Source of the DNA: Siphonodentalium dalli
Taxonomy: Eukaryota > Mollusca > Scaphopoda > Gadilida > Siphonodentaliidae
Length of the DNA: 64,000 nucleotides
Reading direction: 5' to 3'
Assembly: GCA_032622095.1 (NCBI GenBank)
Contig: CP136069.1
Coordinates: 182,083,122-182,147,121 of the forward strand
Shown here: in pieces, positions 1 through 10,214 of the stretch
Layout of the letters: every line of letters begins with the position of its first letter
How positions within the stretch are numbered: the stretch's first letter is position 1
Notes under the pieces: generated by a model
The model's database searches: none
What the model saw: the letters and a program-made list of their open reading frames with translations, nothing else
What the model was told of the DNA's origin: nothing
Position numbers and translations under genes: made by a program

Positions 1-1730
1 GGTGATCGCCCATTGAAGGTGATATATAGAATAAACCAGTCGGTGAACAGGAAATGACGAGGCAAATTGTAGGTGGTCCCTCCCGCAAAAATCTCCCGGA
101 TGGCCATTTTCAAAACTTTACAGGTCTGAACCCAACACACCTGGGTATGTTCCAGGAGTGATAACTCTATGTTTTTGTCAATCGAATGATTTTGGGGATT
201 TAAATAGAGGTGAAGGTCGCAACGCACATCGTGTTCGCTGTTTAAATACATAATTATAAGCAACGTCCGCAGACCTTACAGGATTCAATGATTTCAATTT
301 GTTAATATCAAATCCAGTGAATATACTTCTCCAGACACTTGTGTGTATATTCTCAGGTGCAAGGAAATGGGGGAGTTTTCAGATACAAAATTCAAAATTT
401 GCATAGCATATGGTCGGCCCGTCCTATCCTACCAAGTTATATGGACCCAACATTTAGACCATAGTGGAAACCTTGGTTTAACCCTTTCTATACTAAATGG
501 ATTCTCCCACTCAGTTATAAAAATATATATTAGAATGGTCTATTGTTCATTTTGAGGGGTGTTCAGGAAAAATGAGCAGACAGTATGACAAAAAGATAAA
601 ACAAGTGCTGAAGTATTCATATTCTTTGCTGGGAAATGTTCAGACATCATATTAATACATGTACTCTCGGGCTCCAAATAATAGTAGGGGGCGGAATAAT
701 AGTACAGGGGGGAGAATTGCTTTGAAATTAAATAAAAGTACGGGGGCGCAATAATAGTACGGGGGTATAATGTAAAAAAAATTATCTACTACATGTACAA
801 GTAATATAATTAAGGTTGATTGGAAGTAGTGAAAATTGGTGACAAGAAATTTTCATCCTAAATCATTACAAATAAATTTGTATTCAAAATTTCTATTCAA
901 GGTATGAGGCATCTGGACACATTTACGTCTCAAAAATTATCTCATTTGCTCGAAATATCCAAGAGTTGATGTTCTGGTGTCACCGTGTCAACCATGTGCT
1001 CACAGTTTCTCAGATTTTCTTCAAACTTCCCCCATTAGGTCTTGACAGTGATATTATTTATTATATTAATTTTCCCACCTGCTGTAGAGCTGATACTAAT
1101 GTGAAATTTATCATAGTAATTTCCATTTTCTGATGATATGGCACTTGAACAATAAATTCTTGTCACCTTGTTAATACATACAGTTAATTCACGCGCAATT
1201 GACAAATTAAATAAACCATCTCGGAATTCCATGCTAAATATCTTTTTAAATTGGTCGCGACGCATTATTATCTAAATATTTCGAAGAAATAAATATGCGT
1301 TCTATTAATTATCCCATTTATGTGGCCCCAGTATACCCCGGTGGCCGTTAAAAATAGATCGCATTATTACTAGTACTCGATGAATGAAAACAAACGGCCA
1401 CCGTCTTGACAACGCGTCATTCAATCCGGGCACCTAATGATATTGACCAATGGGACAGTCGGAACATCAAAGAGGAATCAAGCGTCATCATTTAAAATAG
1501 GCAGCTACCGGTAATATTATCGACCAATGAGGACCCGTGTTGCGTAATGTAATCGCCACAGTTGATAATATCGGCCAACGAAAATGAGCAGTATCACGAA
1601 ATCGGAAACTTATTATTATCTGCGCATTTTTAAATCGTATTTTTGCAAGGGACATGCATTTTTTGTGTGTGGAAAATTAATAAACGAAGGGGTCCCTAAT
1701 AAGCTCGTACAGGGGGAATTTTTAGCTGAA
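1..1730. other. No gene seen
   Basis: No exon, RNA gene or complete element was recognised. Positions 80-127 share a block of about 48 bp with 31513-31564 (CGCAAAAATC followed by ATTTTCAAAACTT), so part of this region is interspersed repeat. G-runs such as GTACGGGGGCG recur at 670-760 and again near 1700. Confidence 0.5.
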
Positions 1731-1837
1731 AATAAATAATTGTACCCGTACGCTTATTTGGATCCCGAGGGTATTAAAGTTGAAGTTATTACTGAACATT
1801 TCCTAAGGAAACTACTCATCAATGAGTATTTAGTATA

Positions 1838-2028
1838 CAGTAATGCCCTAAATAATCTAATCCTTAACCACAGCAGAATTATGGGTAAGATTTCAGGATT
1901 TTGTCTGAAATATGGCTTGTTGCCATTCATCGGAAAGCTCTACCAACAAGCCATATTTCCGACTAAATCCTGAAAAATTAGCCATTATTCTGCTCTGGTT
2001 AAGGAGTCGATTATTTAGGGCATTACTG
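1838..2028. mobile_element. TA-flanked foldback MITE, copy 1
   Basis: A nearly self-complementary element starts CAGTAATGCCCTAAATAATC and ends with the inverse, GGGCATTACTG. It is flanked by TA on both sides (1836-1837 and 2029-2030). CAGT termini and a TA duplication fit a Tc1/mariner-type non-autonomous foldback. Further copies lie at 15423, 21995 and 38361. It has no coding capacity. Confidence 0.75.
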
Positions 2029-2055
2029 TAGAAAGGATTAATTTTTGAGACTTAC

Positions 2056-2451
2056 ATCAGGTGACTGAGGAGAACGCTCTCTAAATGCTCTGGCAGTTGA
2101 GTTGAGACGCATTTCTTCCAATAGTGACTGCAGCGGATGTGCTCGCTGACCAGTTGGAAGAGATGGATTCCTTACTGGATGGCTTGCATGACGCGGTTGA
2201 GATCTAATCGAAGTAGGTCCAGGCACTTGAAAATTAGATGCGCTTGTGCCAAACATCCAATCAGTCTCGTTAATCTGATCCTGAAGCTGTCTGGCTAGCT
2301 GTTCGTCATTACTACAGATGTTCTCAGCTTCCTCTTGCATCAGCTGTTGGGCCAGAACCTCATCCCTCGCAGCTGTGGTCGGTCGAGGAGGGTTTTCATT
2401 ATTTTCCTTTGGTCGGACTGGAGGCCTGGAATTTCTCGACATACTTGTGAC
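2056..2451 (-). CDS. Unidentified exon with start codon, ubiquitin-interacting-like helix
   Basis: Reading the minus strand, a pyrimidine-rich acceptor (CATTTTCAG at 2460-2452) precedes an ATG at 2442, and the frame stays open to a good donor (GAT followed by GTAAGT, GT at 2055-2054). From that ATG the exon encodes about 128 residues rich in R, P, N and S. Two related acidic/amphipathic stretches lie side by side, LAQQLMQEE and DEQLARQLQDQ. They look like a short helix or a ubiquitin-interacting-type motif, but I do not recognise the family. The same frame also stays open upstream to an ATG at 2493, so a start within unspliced sequence is possible. No partner exon was found between 1 and 2055, so the rest of the gene should lie off the left edge. 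Codon use and composition look more gene-like than the surroundings. Confidence 0.5.
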
Positions 2452-2654
2452 CTGAAAATGACAGGTGCAACATACATGTACATGTTGGTTCATGCTAAGA
2501 TTGAACAGTGAATAAAATACATTTAACTTAGTCGGCTAATGTAAATGATAAAAGGTATGATGCGCATAATGATAAAGAGCGTTTATGAACTTTTATTCAG
2601 AATAATGGACTCAAATCATTCACAATCAGAGGGAAACAAGGGAGTGTTAGGTAT

Positions 2655-2862
2655 TTGAGCTTACTAGTAAGCGCAAATGATTTACGCTTTAAGCACAAAT
2701 GATTTACGCTTTAAGCACAAATAAATTAATAGACATTTTTGTGCTTAAACACAAATGATTTGCACTTAATTGCAAATAATTTACGCTTAAGTCAATAAGT
2801 GCAAATGATTTACGCTTAAGTGCAAATATTTGCACTTACCCTTAAGCGCAAAAATAATCAAG
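2655..2862. repeat. Tandem repeat of about 20-25 bp
   Basis: Degenerate tandem copies of a unit like AAGCACAAATGATTTACGCT run through this stretch, with variants TTAAGTGCAAAT and TTTGCACTTA. The repeat partly folds on itself because both GCAAAT and ATTTGC forms occur. It sits directly left of the 138-bp palindrome. Confidence 0.75.
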
Positions 2863-2885
2863 TGTGAAAAGGGCCTCCCGAGACC

Positions 2886-3023
2886 TAGTCCAACAAATTA
2901 GACTTTCGGATTAATAGGAATTTTAATATTTGGACATTTATGGACCTTTTAATCCTTAATACAATCGTAAATGTCCAAATATTAAAATATGTATTAATCC
3001 GAATAGTCTGATTTGTTGGACTA
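2886..3023. mobile_element. 138-bp palindromic element with 9-bp duplication
   Basis: The ends are TAGTCCAACAAATTAGACT and its inverse (AGTCTGATTTGTTGGACTA), and the arms stay complementary almost to the centre (AATATTTGGACATTTA against TAAATGTCCAAATATT). CCCGAGACC occurs directly outside both ends (2877-2885 and 3024-3032), a clear 9-bp target duplication. A 9-bp duplication fits Mutator-like or similar superfamilies better than hAT (8 bp). Class assignment is inference. Confidence 0.75.
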
Positions 3024-3202
3024 CCCGAGACCTATACGATTAACCAACATTCTGCAAAAAGTGCAACTGCTGAACCAGTGCGTCTATAACCGGAAGGTTC
3101 CTGCAATGCAATATTTACAGATGCAGAGTATAGAGATAGAAAGATAGATAGAAGACAACAACCTGAAATTGCTGAATCCTGATAAAATTTCAAAGTCATT
3201 GT

Positions 3203-4303
3203 CAGGTCGGGCACACATCAAAAACGGTCTACGTAGCTTGTTTTGTCTACTGTAGCCCGATTGAGCTACGTTTTTAATGTGATTTACACGCCTCCTGCGA
3301 TTATCGCCATACCACGACAAAAGCGCATTTCAAATTTTCATGCATTAGTTGTGTACCACTATCACGTCTACAAAGAAGCAAAAAACTCAACGACTCACCA
3401 CGACTTTAAATTCTTTAATACCTTTTGAGCGATTCAAAATCGATTTGTTTTGGTCAATTTACCATGAAAAACCGTAAGAAATGATCATCAAAATCTCTTG
3501 ATCAAAATGTAAATCTTCATCAAATCTGAGGTAGTTCCGGTCGCAATTGTGTTCGTAAACATCCGTGTGCAGGCGATAATCTGATTGGTTGCATTTAGCC
3601 AGGGATTAATGGTACGTTCTTAATGGGATTTCAGTGCAACATCTACTAGTATCTGTTGGAATGTACGGAACGACAAATGGACAACCATATTTGTATAACT
3701 GTAATGTTACGCGATGTGCTTCCAAATTTCAAAGTAGAGTTGTGAATAGTGTTTCCGTAGTTGCCTTCTCTGAATGGCGGTCGCCAAACATTTAACAAAT
3801 ACTCGTCTCTGAGTGAAGCTGTTCGCTTTATCCAATCACTAATCAGGTGAGCCACATAAACTGGACGTTCTCGACCTTCAAAAATAAATATCCTGCAAAA
3901 ACAAATGGATTGTTCCCTACTTTTTATGGGAAAATCTGATATTTTCGGAAAAGTCACTACCAAACGCTAACAGGTCTTAATTAAAACATCGTTAATTGCG
4001 CCTAGGCCGCGGTGAGTCGTTGGGTTTTTTGCTTCTTTGTAGACACAATACAGAGTATAGCACCTAGTGAATACAGCACCAGCAGTTAATGCACCAGTGA
4101 CATTAATCAGCTACAGATGATTATGATGCCAACAACAACAACAATAGTGGTACACAACTAATGAACGAAAATTCGAAATGCGCTTTTCTCGTGGTATGGC
4201 GGTAATCGATGGAGGTGTGTAAATCACATTAAAAACGTAGCTCAATCGGTCTACAGTAGACAAAACGAGCTACGTAGACCGTTTTGGATGTGTGCCCGAC
4301 CTG
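3203..4303. mobile_element. 1.1-kb element with ~200-bp inverted ends
   Basis: The left end starts CAGGTCGGGCACACATC, and the right end is its inverse. Arms of roughly 200 bp pair (3203-3400 with 4303-4008), including GGTCTACGTAGCT near the tips and GCAAAAAACTCAACGACTCACC deeper in. The right arm has an extra ~100 bp (4046-4142) that the left lacks. The centre (3400-4007) has no recognisable transposase. A degenerate relative is at 11301-11510. No clean target duplication was found. Confidence 0.65.
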
Positions 4304-4535
4304 ATTGTCGTGATTGTCTTATTAAGTTATATAATTTCTACACCAGTGAACCTTAGTAAAGTTAGTCTTTATGCTGGGATAATAAAGTATTTATAACTTA
4401 AAATTACTTCAAATTCAACTAAAGAAGCTGAATTATTCAGTCTCAAAAATGTGTAGATCTTTCTGGAAATCTTATTCCTCAAAATTCCATGGGCACTTCA
4501 TTTCCGCAAACGAGAAAAAACAGGAAGCCACTGAC

Positions 4536-4542
4536 TAATTAT
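4536..4542. repeat. TAATTAT target duplication, left of PLE unit
   Basis: TAATTAT lies just outside the left tip of the inverted PLE unit and is repeated just outside the right tip at 10856-10862. Confidence 0.65.
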
Positions 4543-4626
4543 CGATGGTCACTAAAAAGTGTACTCCGGCCCCGGCTCCGACTCGGAGAAAATGTGTACT
4601 CGGAAGATATATGTTGCATATCTTTT

Positions 4627-4786
4627 ATAGTGTGTATAAATGAAATCATTTTCTATCTACTGTCTGACACAGCAGAACCCAATGCTGGTCGGCACCCGAC
4701 AATAAAAAGTGTGTATAAATGAAATCATTTTCTATCTACTGTCTGACACAGCAGAACCCAATGCTGGTCGGCACCCGACAATAACA
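4627..4786. repeat. Tandem duplication of ~81 bp in PLE end
   Basis: Two adjacent copies of a block starting GTGTGTATAAATGAAATC and ending CGGCACCCGACAATA. The plus arm has one copy only (10276-10340), so the duplication arose in this arm after the arms separated. Confidence 0.85.
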
Positions 4787-4845
4787 TGGCCATATCGCTA
4801 TGAGCTCGTAAATAGGGCAAATATTCAAACGAGCAGAACATGTAT

Positions 4846-4914
4846 AACAATAAGTGTTATAATGGGTCCATTTATTGTTTCGACAGATATGTTTAATGAC
4901 CTTCGTCTCATCAG
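4846..4914 (-). ncRNA. Hammerhead-like ribozyme in PLE minus arm
   Basis: On the minus strand the order is CTGATGA (4914-4908), GAC (4907-4905), a loop, GTC, GAAA (4881-4878), then CAATAA pairing with TTATTG (4853-4848) and TT. This is the catalytic-core order of a hammerhead, with helix II of 3 bp and helix III of 6 bp. Helix I next to the core pairs poorly, so activity is uncertain. Hammerheads are established components of PLE terminal repeats, which supports the call. Confidence 0.45.
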
Positions 4915-5589
4915 GGATGCAGGTCAATCGGGTCTGTATACACTGTTGGGGAAGTGTACGCGTATGTATGAGCACATACGAGCATGCCAACTCATGCTAA
5001 TTTGTGAGGAAGTCCCGATACTTCAACACTGGCTCGACTCCTACATTTTTTTTCTTTTCTGAAGAATGGTGCGTTAAACCGTAATCTATGACGGCCAGAA
5101 TTTAATCTGGGGCGACATGTGCGATGTCGGCACCTGGGTACTATGATTATGTAAGGGTATCACAGAACAGGAGCCGATAGATAACCCATTGATATTCTGG
5201 ATTCCGAAAACTGCCAACAGCTAGACATAAGAAAGAATACTGTGATTGATGTACATTTAATGGTGCAGCTGTGATATCAGCATAAATGTGCCAGTCAGAA
5301 TGTCACCTAATCGAGCTTGTTTGATCGTTGGCGAGACATTTTGGCATCAATTTCCGTGTAATAGTAAACCCTCAGTCGGCGCCATATGTGGGCGCACTCT
5401 AATCTCTAAGCGGCACTTTGCCGTCGACTCCAGACAGTGTCCAGCTGTGATAAAGGAGTACGCCTGAAGCTGTTTGGTAGGTGTCTGGACATCAATCGGT
5501 ATGTGGGTTATAGGCTATGTAAATATCGATGCTTTTTGTGCAAGAAAATTGACGTGTGTGGCGACACATGTACATGTGAAAATGGGCTG

Positions 5590-7020
5590 TCAAATCCGTT
5601 TCTTGGAGATGAGCTCCCCGATATTTTTCTGGCGTCGAAATATTATGCCTGGTTTCGTACCAGAAAAGTCGTGGTATGTGTGGTGGCTGTCAGTTAGATT
5701 ACCCCAATACTGGCTCAGAGTGCGGGCTAATTTCGAAGCACCTGGGTGAAATGTAGTAGCAAGCGAAATTGTACGGGGACTGATACATTTATTCCCCGAT
5801 TTGCGGAGTAGATGTGCGTTCCTTCCCGAGAATTCTATCGTGTCGGTCCATTCATGAATATCTCGATGTTTGTATCCACGATTCATGAGCTTTGTCACAA
5901 ATAAGTCTCTCCTGGCGTGGAAATCCATAGCATTGTTGCAATTTCTTAAATATCTTATGCATTCTCCCCTGACAAACGATTTGAAGTTCGATGTCGGGTG
6001 ATTTGAGCGGCGATGCAAGTATTGGAATGTTTCTGTCTTTTTTATGTGACATTTCGTATCCAAAATCCCTGTTTTGGCAAAACGATCACCCTTGAATATT
6101 TCAAGATCAAGAAATGTGCATATCTGGGAGTCGATTTCATAGGTGAATTTCAGCAAGTCGTGCATGGAATTGGCTATATCAAAGAAGAGCTGTGCTTCTT
6201 CTTGTGTCCCTGAGAATAATATAAGCCCGTCATCACGGAATCTCTTGTGAAATAGAATGTTTGCCTTAAAGGGATACCTCCCAAATATGTTTTCCATGTG
6301 TGCGTGCATAGCAATGTCTATAATTTCGGGCGATGGCACCGCTCCCTGTGGAGCGCCAACAATCTGTTTATACTTCTTTCCATTAAATGTGAATTCGTTG
6401 CCGTATAGAAGAATTTTTGCTATCTCAATGAGATTATCCGAACTCGGCCGTGGTATGTCATATACCATATTATCATTGGCACTCAGTTCCATGTGTAGTG
6501 CTTCTAAGATTTCGTCAAATCTCATGTTAGTGTACATTGAGCTGATGTCAAAAGTGACCAGCAAAACATCTGCCGGGAGCTGTAAATTTTCAAGCATTTC
6601 CAATAGGTGAGGTGTATTCCGGATGTTTGTAGGCTGTTTCTTAGTGATTGGCAGGAGAAAATAGTCTAATATGCGACCAATTCGCTCAGTCGGGCCTCCG
6701 CACTGTGATATTATTGGTCTGCCCGGTACTATGAACTCCGTGTCCAGTCCCGAAGCCGGGTCAAGTGACTCAGGGTTAATTTTTAATTTGTGTATTTTTG
6801 GAAGCAAATACAGATACGGTACTCTGATTTTATGAGCTTCCGTTGTGAGATAGTCATGAGTTCTGGTATCGATGACTTTGCTGAGTGCCATCCTCGCGAC
6901 TAGGTTCGCGACCTTTTTCTGGGTCTCACCGAGAGACAGTTCCGTTAGTTCAGTATAATGTATGCCATCGTTTAATTGGCGGAGACCTTCATTTATGTAG
7001 TCAGTCCTGTTCAGCACAAC
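5590..7020 (-). CDS. PLE reverse transcriptase, N-terminally truncated
   Basis: The frame encodes about 475 residues and has the landmarks of Penelope-like RTs in order: VLNRTDYI near the start, YLLPKIHK, a GRPIIS block, the motif A aspartate in FDISSMYTNM, motif B GAPQGAVPSPEI, motif C RFRDDGL in place of the usual YxDD, and LDLEIFKGDR. The N-terminal ~180 residues present in the plus copy are missing because the element is truncated at 7020. It ends RRQKNIGELISKKRI and stop, and no GIY-YIG endonuclease follows in any frame I could recognise. From residue 43 to the end it matches the plus copy without visible difference, so both arms carry the same stop. Function, by family: RNA-templated DNA synthesis during element mobility. 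It lacks its start region and is probably not expressed as a full protein. Confidence 0.9.
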   Translation of the reverse strand, partial: VVLNRTDYINEGLRQLNDGIHYTELTELSLGETQKKVANLVARMALSKVIDTRTHDYLTTEAHKIRVPYLYLLPKIHKLKINPESLDPASGLDTEFIVPGRPIISQCGGPTERIGRILDYFLLPITKKQPTNIRNTPHLLEMLENLQLPADVLLVTFDISSMYTNMRFDEILEALHMELSANDNMVYDIPRPSSDNLIEIAKILLYGNEFTFNGKKYKQIVGAPQGAVPSPEIIDIAMHAHMENIFGRYPFKANILFHKRFRDDGLILFSGTQEEAQLFFDIANSMHDLLKFTYEIDSQICTFLDLEIFKGDRFAKTGILDTKCHIKKTETFQYLHRRSNHPTSNFKSFVRGECIRYLRNCNNAMDFHARRDLFVTKLMNRGYKHRDIHEWTDTIEFSGRNAHLLRKSGNKCISPRTISLATTFHPGASKLARTLSQYWGNLTDSHHTYHDFSGTKPGIIFRRQKNIGELISKKRI

Positions 7021-7050
7021 AGAGAGCCCGTATTAGCCCTGCATTACAAA

Positions 7051-7615
7051 ATGACGGCCCGTCGTTTCATCAGAAGCAAAAAGAATCGTAGAGCCAAGCT
7101 ACAACGTGAGAAAATAATATCTCGCTCTAGATTGTACAAATCACCTGAATACAAACTAAATCAGGCCAAGGAGTTGATACGTAACTTCTCAAACCACCCT
7201 CTATCTAATGATGAGATTATGGTTCTGGGCTTGGGCCTGAACTTTATACCAACATCTAAGGTGAACAGAATCGGTATAATGAAGGACTTTACGGTTTTTG
7301 AGCGTAACATCCGTCTCAGATCACTGTTTGGGTCCTCAGAACAAAGAAATGAAACGCCGCACCCATTTAGGATAAAATCCCGGTTCAATCCGCCCATGGG
7401 CGGCAACGTCCTTGAGGACTACATCTATGCTACGAAACTGGGTGTTTCAAACTATGCACCCAGGCTACATTGCTTGAACATCTCACATAGTCAGAAGCGA
7501 GCCTTGACATCTCTGAGTGAGAACAATGACATAATTATCTTAAAAGCAGACAAAAACAATACCACAGTCGTGCTGAACAGGACTGACTACATAAATGAAG
7601 GTCTCCGCCAATTAA
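7051..7615 (+). pseudogene. PLE protein, N-terminal part (split by insertion)
   Basis: From ATG at 7051 this encodes ~188 residues: a basic start (ARRFIRSKKNRRAKLQREK), a helical stretch with LNQAKELIRNFSNHPLS, and the PLE block IILKADKNNTTVVLNRTDY, which precedes the RT fingers in this family. The frame runs to RQL at 7614 and is then broken by the TTAA element; reading into it gives only KVLNP and stop. In the other arm the same codons continue directly into NDGIHYTEL, so the break is due to the insertion alone. The pair 7051-7615 and 8089-9470 together make one ~650-residue frame interrupted by mobile DNA. Confidence 0.85.
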
Positions 7616-8084
7616 AGGTACTCAACCCGTAAAGAGGGTCCCCATCTCAACAGATTCCAACAACAACAATCCGATCGGAGGGTCCTATATTACTATTTCT
7701 TTGGCTTTGGGGGTAAAAAATATTTGATTCGAGTCGAGGAACCCATCAAACAAAGCTCAGAGTTATTAGATATTGATTTTTGAAATTTGTTATAAACTCG
7801 AGATGAGTACTGCTAACTGCCGTAATCTGCTCTGGATGTGTTCTCCAAATCTATTCAAACAGACAAGGATGGATAACTCTAAAATCAAGTGGTAATTTTA
7901 ACGCAAGTTTGACTGAGTTCTGGGCCAGATAGTATTCCCGATAATGAAAAATAATAGATTTCTAAAATCGATATCTAACAAATCTGAGCTTTGATGGGTG
8001 ACTTCCTCGACTCGAATCAAATATTTTTGACCCCCGAAGCCATTGAAATAGTAATTGAGAGGAGTTTTATCGGGTTGAGTACCT
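7616..8084. mobile_element. TTAA element, AGGTACTCAA family, copy 1
   Basis: A 469-bp non-autonomous element with terminal inverted repeats AGGTACTCAACCCG and CGGGTTGAGTACCT. TTAA flanks it at 7612-7615 and 8085-8088. The opposite PLE arm has the uninterrupted site with a single TTAA, giving an internal empty-site control. Longer inner arms also pair, for example TATTTGATTCGAGTCGAGG. A TTAA target is typical of piggyBac-type transposases. Other copies are at 19403-19850 and ~62945-63376. Confidence 0.9.
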
Positions 8085-8088
8085 TTAA

Positions 8089-9470
8089 ACGATGGCATAC
8101 ATTATACTGAACTAACGGAACTGTCTCTCGGTGAGACCCAGAAAAAGGTCGCGAACCTAGTCGCGAGGATGGCACTCAGCAAAGTCATCGATACCAGAAC
8201 TCATGACTATCTCACAACGGAAGCTCATAAAATCAGAGTACCGTATCTGTATTTGCTTCCAAAAATACACAAATTAAAAATTAACCCTGAGTCACTTGAC
8301 CCGGCTTCGGGACTGGACACGGAGTTCATAGTACCGGGCAGACCAATAATATCACAGTGCGGAGGCCCGACTGAGCGAATTGGTCGCATATTAGACTATT
8401 TTCTCCTGCCAATCACTAAGAAACAGCCTACAAACATCCGGAATACACCTCACCTATTGGAAATGCTTGAAAATTTACAGCTCCCGGCAGATGTTTTGCT
8501 GGTCACTTTTGACATCAGCTCAATGTACACTAACATGAGATTTGACGAAATCTTAGAAGCACTACACATGGAACTGAGTGCCAATGATAATATGGTATAT
8601 GACATACCACGGCCGAGTTCGGATAATCTCATTGAGATAGCAAAAATTCTTCTATACGGCAACGAATTCACATTTAATGGAAAGAAGTATAAACAGATTG
8701 TTGGCGCTCCACAGGGAGCGGTGCCATCGCCCGAAATTATAGACATTGCTATGCACGCACACATGGAAAACATATTTGGGAGGTATCCCTTTAAGGCAAA
8801 CATTCTATTTCACAAGAGATTCCGTGATGACGGGCTTATATTATTCTCAGGGACACAAGAAGAAGCACAGCTCTTCTTTGATATAGCCAATTCCATGCAC
8901 GACTTGCTGAAATTCACCTATGAAATCGACTCCCAGATATGCACATTTCTTGATCTTGAAATATTCAAGGGTGATCGTTTTGCCAAAACAGGGATTTTGG
9001 ATACGAAATGTCACATAAAAAAGACAGAAACATTCCAATACTTGCATCGCCGCTCAAATCACCCGACATCGAACTTCAAATCGTTTGTCAGGGGAGAATG
9101 CATAAGATATTTAAGAAATTGCAACAATGCTATGGATTTCCACGCCAGGAGAGACTTATTTGTGACAAAGCTCATGAATCGTGGATACAAACATCGAGAT
9201 ATTCATGAATGGACCGACACGATAGAATTCTCGGGAAGGAACGCACATCTACTCCGCAAATCGGGGAATAAATGTATCAGTCCCCGTACAATTTCGCTTG
9301 CTACTACATTTCACCCAGGTGCTTCGAAATTAGCCCGCACTCTGAGCCAGTATTGGGGTAATCTAACTGACAGCCACCACACATACCACGACTTTTCTGG
9401 TACGAAACCAGGCATAATATTTCGACGCCAGAAAAATATCGGGGAGCTCATCTCCAAGAAACGGATTTGA
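8089..9470 (+). CDS. PLE reverse transcriptase domain (plus copy)
   Basis: This continues the frame broken at 7615: DGIHYTELTELSLGE, then YLLPKIHK, GRPIIS, FDISSMYTNM, GAPQGAVPSPEI, RFRDDGL and LDLEI, ending KNIGELISKKRI. The first in-frame ATG after the insertion is at 8169, giving 433 residues that equal the matching part of the minus copy. Motif C has RDD; the preceding aromatic is one position off the usual YxDD, as seen in several PLE lineages. No endonuclease domain was found after the stop at 9468-9470. By family this is the polymerase of a Penelope-like element. Because the N-terminal part is cut off by the TTAA element, this copy is probably inactive. Confidence 0.9.
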
Positions 9471-10144
9471 CAGCCCATTTTCACATGTACATGTGTCGCC
9501 ACACACGTCAATTTTCTTGCACAAAAAGCATCGATATTTACATAGCCTATAACCCACATACCGATTGATGTCCAGACACCTACCAAACAGCTTCAGGCGT
9601 ACTCCTTTATCACAGCTGGACACTGTCTGGAGTCGACGGCAAAGTGCCGCTTAGAGATTAGAGTGCGCCCACATATGGCGCCGACTGAGGGTTTACTATT
9701 ACACGGAAATTGATGCCAAAATGTCTCGCCAACGATCAAACAAGCTCGATTAGGTGACATTCTGACTGGCACATTTATGCTGATATCACAGCTGCACCAT
9801 TAAATGTACATCAATCACAGTATTCTTTCTTATGTCTAGCTGTTGGCAGTTTTCGGAATCCAGAATATCAATGGGTTATCTATCGGCTCCTGTTCTGTGA
9901 TACCCTTACATAATCATAGTACCCAGGTGCCGACATCGCACATGTCGCCCCAGATTAAATTCTGGCCGTCATAGATTACGGTTTAACGCACCATTCTTCA
10001 GAAAAGAAAAAAAATGTAGGAGTCGAGCCAGTGTTGAAGTATCGGGACTTCCTCACAAATTAGCATGAGTTGGCATGCTCGTATGTGCTCATACATACGC
10101 GTACACTTCCCCAACAGTGTATACAGACCCGATTGACCTGCATT

Positions 10145-10214
10145 CCTGATGAGACGAAGGTCATTAAACATATCTGTCGAAACAATAAATGGACCCATTA
10201 TAACACTTATTGTT
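10145..10214 (+). ncRNA. Hammerhead-like ribozyme in PLE plus arm
   Basis: CTGATGA at 10146-10152 is followed by GAC (10153-10155), a 20-nt loop, GTC (10176-10178), GAAA (10179-10182), CAATAA (10183-10188), an 18-nt loop, TTATTG (10207-10212) and TT (10213-10214). This gives helix II (3 bp), the GAAA core, helix III (6 bp) and a UH cleavage position after 10214. Immediate helix I pairing is weak; GCAT at 10140-10143 can pair with ATGT at 10219-10222 across an internal loop. It is in the sense strand downstream of the RT, where PLEs are known to carry such ribozymes. Confidence 0.45.

Larger units (their letters stand above)
4543..7020 (-). mobile_element. Penelope-like element, 5'-truncated inverted copy
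   Basis: This is the minus-strand arm of a head-to-head PLE pair. It is nearly identical to the plus arm from about 7566 outward but begins in mid-ORF at 7020, so it is 5'-truncated. It lacks the TTAA element that interrupts the plus arm. Near its 3' end an ~81-bp segment is duplicated in tandem (4627-4786). Its outer 80 bp (4545-4625) pair perfectly with 10773-10853. Inverted and truncated partner copies are a known habit of Penelope elements; assigning it to that group rests on the RT protein. Confidence 0.85.

Noticed and set aside
4709-5062. Frame containing LLSDTAEPNAGRHP, reminiscent of the D.EPN.GP motif of 2A-like peptides
   Set aside because: It lies antisense to the PLE 3' region and lacks the NPGP core; more likely chance.
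5437-5749. Cysteine-rich open frames on the plus strand (and mirrored at 9311-9623)
   Set aside because: They are antisense to the PLE reverse transcriptase and its 3' flank and appear identically in both arms; no independent gene evidence.
6257-6610. 117-codon frame, mirrored at 8450-8803
   Set aside because: Antisense shadow of the RT catalytic region.
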